A stretch of DNA of 29,778 nt from a virus: positions 1 to 29,778 of the IMG/VR virus record IMGVR_UViG_3300032288_002424; one strand, written 5' to 3'. Shown piece by piece: positions 26,901-29,778 of the stretch; position 1 is the first letter of the stretch, and every line of letters starts with the position of its first letter. The notes under the pieces were generated by a model. It did not search any database. It saw only the letters and a list, made by a program, of their open reading frames with translations, and was not told the origin of the DNA. Both the position numbers and the translations under genes were made by a program.

Positions 26901-29778
26901 ATGGTGTAGGTAATGTACCTGTGCTGGCTATCTGTACATAGTAATTTTCTAGATAATTATGTTGAACACATATTGAAATAGACAGTCCAGTGCCATTGGT
27001 TAATGTAAATCCAGAAGCACCCGACGCTGTCTGTGACAATGTGAACTGTGTATTGCTAACAACATCTTTAACATAATAGGTTGCACCAGAAATTAAATTG
27101 TTAGAAGTGGTTCTAGCAATGATTTTATTGCCTTTCTTCAACCCGTGAGCTGTCGACGTCGTAACTGTGGTTGTGCTGGTAATCGTGGTAATGGTTTTTC
27201 TTATTTCAAAATTACCAGGGCTTGTAGTAGAAATGTCTACTTCAAACGGACCATTAGGATCACTAACACCGTCGAACTGTAATACACGATAGATATCTTC
27301 TGATTCACGCAATCTTAAACCAGTAGATGGTCGAACTGAAACTTCGACTAAGTCACCTGTTAGATAGATTAGGGAATTCAATCTCAACGACATTTTTACG
27401 CCGTCTAGAATTTGATCATATAATCCATCAAAGTTACCAGTTGAATCACTGGTTAAATTTAAACGAAATACACCTGTTGGCAGTCCCTCTACCACAACCG
27501 AAGTCACTGGATATCTATAGATTAATTCGCCATGATCTACTTCAAGTTCAGAACCTCCGATCGGTGTATAGTCACAGCCAGTAACATATACATATAGTCC
27601 GCCTGCAGAGTTATAGTAACCTGCAGTTGGTGCATAACATACAACTAGTTGTGCGAGTTCGTAGTATAAACCAGTCGGTGTTGGAACTTCTAATGGATCA
27701 CTACCTTCAGCAACTAATGCATAATTACCATGAGCTGATGATCCGCCAACGCTTCGAATCTGTGCACCGTTTAGGGAATAGTATGAGATATGGCAGTAGT
27801 AGGTAAACATACTAACAGCCTCAACTAGACCACCATTGGTAGCAAAAATACCGTAACCTAAGTCGTTAACCTGTGTGTAGTCATTACATAGAATAGATCT
27901 GTTACCTGGCATTAGTAATTCATGTAAATTACCATTGAGATCAACGTATTCAATAACAGCAGCCTGTATATCCACTTTGTTGGTTTGTAATATGGTTCTT
28001 GATGTTAGAGCGTTGCTGGCATATCCAATAGTTAAATCTGGTAACACCTGTGCATCGGCAGCACCGGTTCCTGAAGTTATGATAGCAGAAACATTGGCTA
28101 GTAATGTTTCGATTGTGGCCTGTGTCCCCGAATCACTGGCTGAACCAGTTTGTCTTGGTGTTGCTGAATATAAAGGAGTTGGCGCTGCGTTTACAATTAC
28201 CTGTTTGGCCACATATTTTGCCCAATCGATACCTGCCGCTGTTGCAGCCTGAGTTGGTGCTGGAATCTGTAAAGGACCTCCAGAAAGATAACTGCTGTAA
28301 TATTTTAAACCTGCATCGCGAGTTTGGCTATTACCTCCATATATTAAATCGTAAATCAATGCTTCGATAATATATTGTACGTCACGAGCACATTTAGTTG
28401 TGTCATAACTCAATGCAGGATAGGTTGACACCAAATATCCAAGAACTTCATCTTTGATAAATTCGATATTGCTGATTAATAATGTTTTGGCGTTAGCCAG
28501 TGCTGTAGACAATCCTGGAGGATTTGTAAATGACAGCGACGGAGCATATAATGGTCCTCGCTCAACAATGTCCGAAATAACTGTTTTACTAGTATCAACA
28601 ACTGTTTGTTGTGTGGTGTATCCTGTTAGATTGGCTTTGGCTAATTCGTGAGCATAGTTAAGAGCATCGATTGTGATTTGTTTCTGCTGTAGAATAACCA
28701 CTGATGCATTTGCACCTCGATATGTCAATCCTGATTTTCTAGAATTAAAGTTTGTACCAAGTACAATGTCGTAGCCTAATCCGTCGATGATATATCCAAC
28801 GTCTCTAGAACAAGTTGCCGAATCATATGTGAATAGGGCAAAAGGCCAAGGAGTAGTTTCGTCTAATACTAAAGTTGCAGTAGATCCATCCTTGTTATAG
28901 ATAAAATCTCGAACATAGTTAACACGATACACCACGTCTTGAACAATAAACGAACAAGGTAAATTTGGTATTCTATCAAGTCCACCGACTCTTAATCTTG
29001 TAGTGCTTTCTACTTCTGTGATTTGAAATTGTAAGTTTCCAGCAAATCCGTCGATGAACATACCACCAGCGAATGTCTGTACGTTTTTTGATTTAGAGAA
29101 AGAAGCACATTCTTGAGCGTATGGAGATTTGGCAAGAATCTGTCCTGCCGGATCAAGCACACACATAAATCCGCCATGTCCTTGACCAGTGATAGCCTGC
29201 CAACGAACTGCATCATTGGCAAGGAACATATCCATTTGGTCGTTTTCTTTAGGATAGTTAACACTGCCTGATTCGTCAATGACATCCTTGAACGTGAGGA
29301 ATAAGTCATTAATAACTGTATCAGTGCCAGATTCTGCGATAAATGCGTTATCAATTACCTGTATGAACAGATCTTGGTAAGTAGTGGTAATCTCGGCATT
29401 ATCAATGATTTGTTGTGCTAAAACGTTGATATAATCAATAGAAGCTAGGGTTTGATCTTTTTGTGTAGTAATAGCGATCAAACTGCTGGCACTTTGGAAA
29501 TATTTCAAAGCAGCAGAGATGGTTCGGTTGTAGCCACCCCATTTCAAGTCAAATACCATCGAGTCGATGATTAAGCCAACGTCTCTCTTGCAGAGGTTAG
29601 AATTATATTCGAATGTTGGAGAAAATGGAGCATAGCTGTTCGCTGATTGATGTGCGATCCAAGCCACAACTTCTTCTTGGATAAATGTTCGATTAACATC
29701 TAATAATGCCGCTGCCGCTCTGTAAAATCCTTTGTTTGCAATTTTTGGATAAACTGGCAGTGCAGAATCTTGCAGATC
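23980..29778 (-). CDS. Giant tail fibre / virion adhesin, partial at N-terminus (at least 1932 aa)
   Basis: The frame is open for 37 codons above a GTG at 29667 to the window edge, so the N-terminus is outside. The visible N-terminal third has three copies of a helical module, CxRDVGxIIDxxxxDxxxG..(N)xRxxGLxY, near 29585, 28800 and 28380. A beta-rich middle part follows. It contains repeated YYV/YFVxxxGLxxxSFRLxxxxxG modules and SGFTSTLYNGTFAVVTCSST. The conserved NPQDAVNLRSLTFDNFQNFS block lies near 25600. The last ~125 residues start ADLAEYYEGDKEYEVGTVLV and contain VALQGRVPCKVVGRIRKGDM and VGTVVGKALVDYD. This is the peptidase-G2-like or chaperone-type end found on many marine phage fibres, which may cut itself off after trimerisation. 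Stop TAA overlaps the next ATG. Confidence 0.85.
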   Translation of the reverse strand, partial: DLQDSALPVYPKIANKGFYRAAAALLDVNRTFIQEEVVAWIAHQSANSYAPFSPTFEYNSNLCKRDVGLIIDSMVFDLKWGGYNRTISAALKYFQSASSLIAITTQKDQTLASIDYINVLAQQIIDNAEITTTYQDLFIQVIDNAFIAESGTDTVINDLFLTFKDVIDESGSVNYPKENDQMDMFLANDAVRWQAITGQGHGGFMCVLDPAGQILAKSPYAQECASFSKSKNVQTFAGGMFIDGFAGNLQFQITEVESTTRLRVGGLDRIPNLPCSFIVQDVVYRVNYVRDFIYNKDGSTATLVLDETTPWPFALFTYDSATCSRDVGYIIDGLGYDIVLGTNFNSRKSGLTYRGANASVVILQQKQITIDALNYAHELAKANLTGYTTQQTVVDTSKTVISDIVERGPLYAPSLSFTNPPGLSTALANAKTLLISNIEFIKDEVLGYLVSTYPALSYDTTKCARDVQYIIEALIYDLIYGGNSQTRDAGLKYYSSYLSGGPLQIPAPTQAATAAGIDWAKYVAKQVIVNAAPTPLYSATPRQTGSASDSGTQATIETLLANVSAIITSGTGAADAQVLPDLTIGYASNALTSRTILQTNKVDIQAAVIEYVDLNGNLHELLMPGNRSILCNDYTQVNDLGYGIFATNGGLVEAVSMFTYYCHISYYSLNGAQIRSVGGSSAHGNYALVAEGSDPLEVPTPTGLYYELAQLVVCYAPTAGYYNSAGGLYVYVTGCDYTPIGGSELEVDHGELIYRYPVTSVVVEGLPTGVFRLNLTSDSTGNFDGLYDQILDGVKMSLRLNSLIYLTGDLVEVSVRPSTGLRLRESEDIYRVLQFDGVSDPNGPFEVDISTTSPGNFEIRKTITTITSTTTVTTSTAHGLKKGNKIIARTTSNNLISGATYYVKDVVSNTQFTLSQTASGASGFTLTNGTGLSISICVQHNYLENYYVQIASTGTLPTPLQASTRYYVSAEGLSETSFRLATQKNGSAINITAGGTGTYTLIPDGITRTTLRENYNYIDFTVYQPGEFVTSGATCTFTTGATTTVNLNSHGFVAGAVIKFETTGTLPVGISVAQNYFVLSTGLGANSFRISETPGGLDITSSGGSGTHTVGLVTGRAGDSSFAVVAVSPADTARATGTKFVFKGEEYIISNYQSEGDTNKPYGRINLNRPLVDSIINYGATYTLRAGVPARTIQGTGSLTIRISLTRVTSHDILEVGTGSYADTNYPNEIYGPSVNALAPENETAERDVGRVFYVTTDQFGNFKVGPYFAVDQGTGRVTFSAAIALSNLDGIGFKRGVPIAEFSVDSSFSDNATDTVPTENAARIYIERRLGITHAGTVVSSDQLIPSFTGGFMSLDGQLGMKNSMDMNQYRIRNVANPVNPQDAVNLRSLTFDNFQNFSFSGPVDAGDLMVFTGASGSAINATVVGDLRFDLITGQDSALSQVTSQINPEVIVTADINTSAAIDQFKLSLDNSFATTAASITGATGTRSSTTVTLAYTGPTSAPYTAGQKITVSGFTSTLYNGTFAVVTCSSTQVTYNIATGTNAYAATQSTWTATLAATPTTAVGTGTIVPQKGISSFDTAQFTVTNGFVTVKNNGLTLGKLQQISSNTVLGNSTISTGDVTTVGFSTIVDTGGAIKKSQYASTGFIRRTNVSSFSSDGDYVIIEASSAASGYSIADASKLVQRDSNGDFGGNVANVQQLKIDSQIAIDSGTTSTGGFIKLYGYSAAGGILVSSGSLGADKVNYYDNDAHVFRPQSGIGYAPITVSQLQTTAITTGGNTTGGTITGRWTLTGTSPNESRLQATYSADLAEYYEGDKEYEVGTVLVFGGDKEVTLTGTQSDTRVAGVVSNTAAFVMYDACPGHKNLVALQGRVPCKVVGRIRKGDMLVTSKIPGVAVAAGNDVKVGTVVGKALVDYDNDHIGTIEIAVGRT

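Overview
This window is a stretch of a tailed-phage genome. It is most likely a T4-like myovirus of the marine or freshwater kind related to cyanophages and pelagiphages. The reasons are a gp44-type clamp loader, phoH, a dCMP deaminase, a MazG-like pyrophosphohydrolase, a GroES-like co-chaperonin, a peptide deformylase, IscA-like and DUF6321-like proteins, very large modular tail-fibre proteins, and T4-type late-promoter octamers (GATAAATA). The sequence is AT-rich and almost fully coding, and neighbouring genes are joined by ATGA or TAATG overlaps. A two-component spanin pair implies a Gram-negative host. The host genus cannot be told from this window. No tRNA, integrase, CRISPR array or insertion sequence was seen.

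Layout, in the direction of transcription (all genes minus strand except phoH). (1) 29778 to 18087: adhesion and tail-fibre genes. These are a giant fibre protein running off the right edge (at least 1932 aa) with a G2-peptidase-like C-terminus, a 625-aa fibre with GNVT/GNVS repeats, a 192-aa protein, an 882-aa protein with putative-Ig and chitin-binding-like modules, and a 250-aa protein. (2) 18087 to 12821: small phage proteins and nucleotide/DNA metabolism. These include a non-catalytic DnaE-like fragment, a GroES-like protein, a MazG-like enzyme, two membrane proteins, a TagD-like cytidylyltransferase, the gp44 clamp loader and dCMP deaminase. (3) phoH, the only plus-strand gene, has its own leader with a hairpin and a candidate terminator. 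(4) 11970 to 8022: a late unit with a clear GATAAATA promoter, two conserved phage proteins of unknown function, then a full lysis cassette (GH19 endolysin, inner and outer spanins, DUF4337-like membrane protein, a 20-aa CxxC ORF, 3-TM holin, a secreted Lys-rich protein). It is closed by a strong rho-independent terminator. (5) 7951 to 1: a proteostasis and cofactor operon (DnaJ/CbpA-like, peptide deformylase, ClpA, structural or unknown genes, a nucleotidyltransferase fusion, IscA-like, DUF6321-like).

The most unusual part is unit 5. A perfect TTGACA-N17-TATAAT promoter is interleaved with the terminator of the lysis unit. It sits so close to the dnaJ-like ATG that the message should be leaderless. 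It would drive a J-protein, a deformylase and a ClpA unfoldase that keeps the IGF loop used for docking on ClpP. With the GroES-like gene at 16.8-17.2 kb, the phage appears to carry tools for protein maturation, folding and degradation. All function calls come from motif reading only; no searches were run.
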